From Penicillus capitatus (Eukaryota > Chlorophyta), in assembly GCA_965649825.1 (NCBI GenBank), contig OZ287695.1:1302001-1366000 (forward strand): DNA of 64,000 nt, in the 5' to 3' direction. A program made the translations under genes and the position numbers. Shown piece by piece: positions 62,921 through 64,000 of this stretch; the stretch's first letter is position 1, and the number at the start of each line of letters is the position of its first letter. The notes beneath the pieces are model-generated. The model made no database searches, was not told the origin of the DNA, and worked only from the letters and a program-made list of their open reading frames with translations.

Positions 62921-63896
62921 TCACTGGTACAAGTAAGCGCGATTGCTACGTTGATTGAAGGCATCTTCGATCTCGATCAACGATGACCTCGGAAAGACGT
63001 GTCGCAGAACGAACGTCAACTGATCTTGTGCCTCTACAGAAACGGGACTCGACTCGGTCACACCTAAACGATCGCCGATCGCCGACATAACGATCACATC
63101 ATACACAAACGTGCCCAGAACAAGGCGGACGAGGGCATCGACAGATGTAGGAATGAGATTGCGAGGCGTGTAATCGATGGTTTCCCCATAGCCATACTTC
63201 TGTTTCTCCTCTTCCCTCAGCATCTCAAATTGGCCAATCTCACATTCCAGATCACGCCTAGATCCATACGACACTGCACTGCATCGATTGTGGTGGTCAT
63301 ATCAAAAGGCATGTTACGATCCGCGCAGTCGGACAGCTGCTTTGACGATAAACTTTGGAGAGATGGAGCCAAAGGAATGTCGTGCCATCCACAGGACACA
63401 GAGCATGTATCTCAACTGCCCCGGCTAACCACACTTGCTATCTCACTCTTTTTTGAACAAGCTTTCCTAACAGCGCACCTCACCATACTCTTGTTGAATT
63501 TTGCTGCATATCGTGTTCATTTCGTCATCGATCCCATCGTAGATCAATCTCGAGAATTCCTGATAGCTCTGCCAGATCACGATGCCGCCCATTCGCGATC
63601 CTCATGCAATCAGATCGAACAAGGACGTTACCAGACCGGTCTCCTCTTCGACGCCCTTCGGGGTTGTGAGCTTTGCGATGAGGCCAACGACGGGGAGATC
63701 ATTTCGAAGCTTCTGTGCAAAGTCTGTCACCTTCTTGAAAGGCTCGCCCCTTCAAAGCCACACGTCACGTCGATCAGCAGCTCTCTGTTCTTTACCGTGG
63801 CTCTTTGGCATCACACCGAACAGAAAGTGGGACGCGTCTGACGCAGCTCCGCCTCAGAGGTGCTGCAAATCGTGGGATTGATACGTGGATATGCAT
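62921..63896 (-). CDS. unidentified protein with plastid-like N-terminus
   Basis: Built from at least five exons. The first, from 63896, encodes MHIHVSIPRFAAPLRRSCVR, a typical chloroplast transit peptide. Exon 2 has PFKKVTDFAQKLRNDLPVVG, LIAKLTTPKGVEEETGL; exon 3 LIYDGIDDEMNTICSKIQQE; then SLQSLSSKQLSDCAD; the last exon has EEEKQKYGYGETIDYTPRNL, SVDALVRLVLGTFVYDVIVM. Introns of 45 and 44 bp fit well; the two middle ones (about 66 and 73 bp) are tentative. I do not recognise the family. The conserved-looking acidic and helical blocks and the targeting suggest a plastid stromal or thylakoid-assembly factor. It could be known under a name I cannot recall. It is followed, 22 bp on, by the P450 gene. 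Confidence 0.6.
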
Positions 63897-64000
63897 TTGG
63901 ATCGACGCTGTCACGTCGTGGCATCGTTGTGTGTATCATCTCGTCTTTTCGCTTTACCGGTCAGCCAACCTTTCCCTTACCTGACAGCAACATGTCGGCC

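Overview
The window is nuclear DNA of a unicellular photosynthetic eukaryote. The evidence is a dense set of eukaryotic genes cut by very short GT-AG introns. Most introns I placed by protein continuity are 42-65 bp. Several gene products belong in a plastid: a Tic20/Ycf60-like translocon protein, a ClpR-type Clp subunit, FabZ, a CYP97-type P450, a CBSX-type CBS protein and one unknown plastid-like protein. Their N-termini look like simple transit peptides without a leading signal peptide. That argues for a primary plastid (red, green or glaucophyte alga), but I cannot name the species. An LC8 dynein light chain and an RIIa/Dpy-30 protein are compatible with a flagellum but do not prove one.

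Layout. 1-12.4 kb: 3' end of a protein kinase, an EGF/ABCG transporter, prolyl-tRNA synthetase, a small membrane protein, eL6, LC8, pseudouridine-5'-phosphate glycosidase, eS25, SDHC, a hypothetical protein and EMC5. 12.6-26 kb: a complete 13-exon GCN2 kinase diverging from Vms1/ANKZF1, then a RING protein diverging from an MTR4-like helicase. 26-36.7 kb: a coiled-coil protein, CBSX, an RIIa protein, Tic20, a sorting nexin, a PDDFFE coiled-coil protein and MCM4. 36.7-44.6 kb: a long non-coding stretch rich in GATC/ATCGAT, a bacterial-type TPP enzyme, UTP15, and a protein carrying both a UFD1-N domain and a UBX domain. 44.7-52 kb: a long coiled-coil protein, eS31 fused to a degenerate ubiquitin, the exosome cap CSL4, ClpR, a CaMKII-association-domain protein, COX5C and UDP-xylose synthase. 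52-64 kb: a U-box/ankyrin protein, a Slo-type K+ channel, a coiled-coil protein, FabZ, CYP97 and an unknown plastid-like protein.

The genes are not an operon. The recurring themes are translation and ribosome quality control (ProRS, eL6, eS25, eS31, UTP15, GCN2, Vms1), RNA decay (MTR4, CSL4), ubiquitin/p97 functions (RING, U-box, UFD1-UBX, Vms1, degenerate ubiquitin) and plastid biology. Packing is tight: stops 14-50 bp apart and divergent starts often about 90-120 bp apart. Exon joins were made by hand from reading frame, GT-AG ends and family continuity. Individual boundaries may be off by 1-2 bp, and start codons are inferred. I saw no tRNA, rRNA, CRISPR array or transposon.
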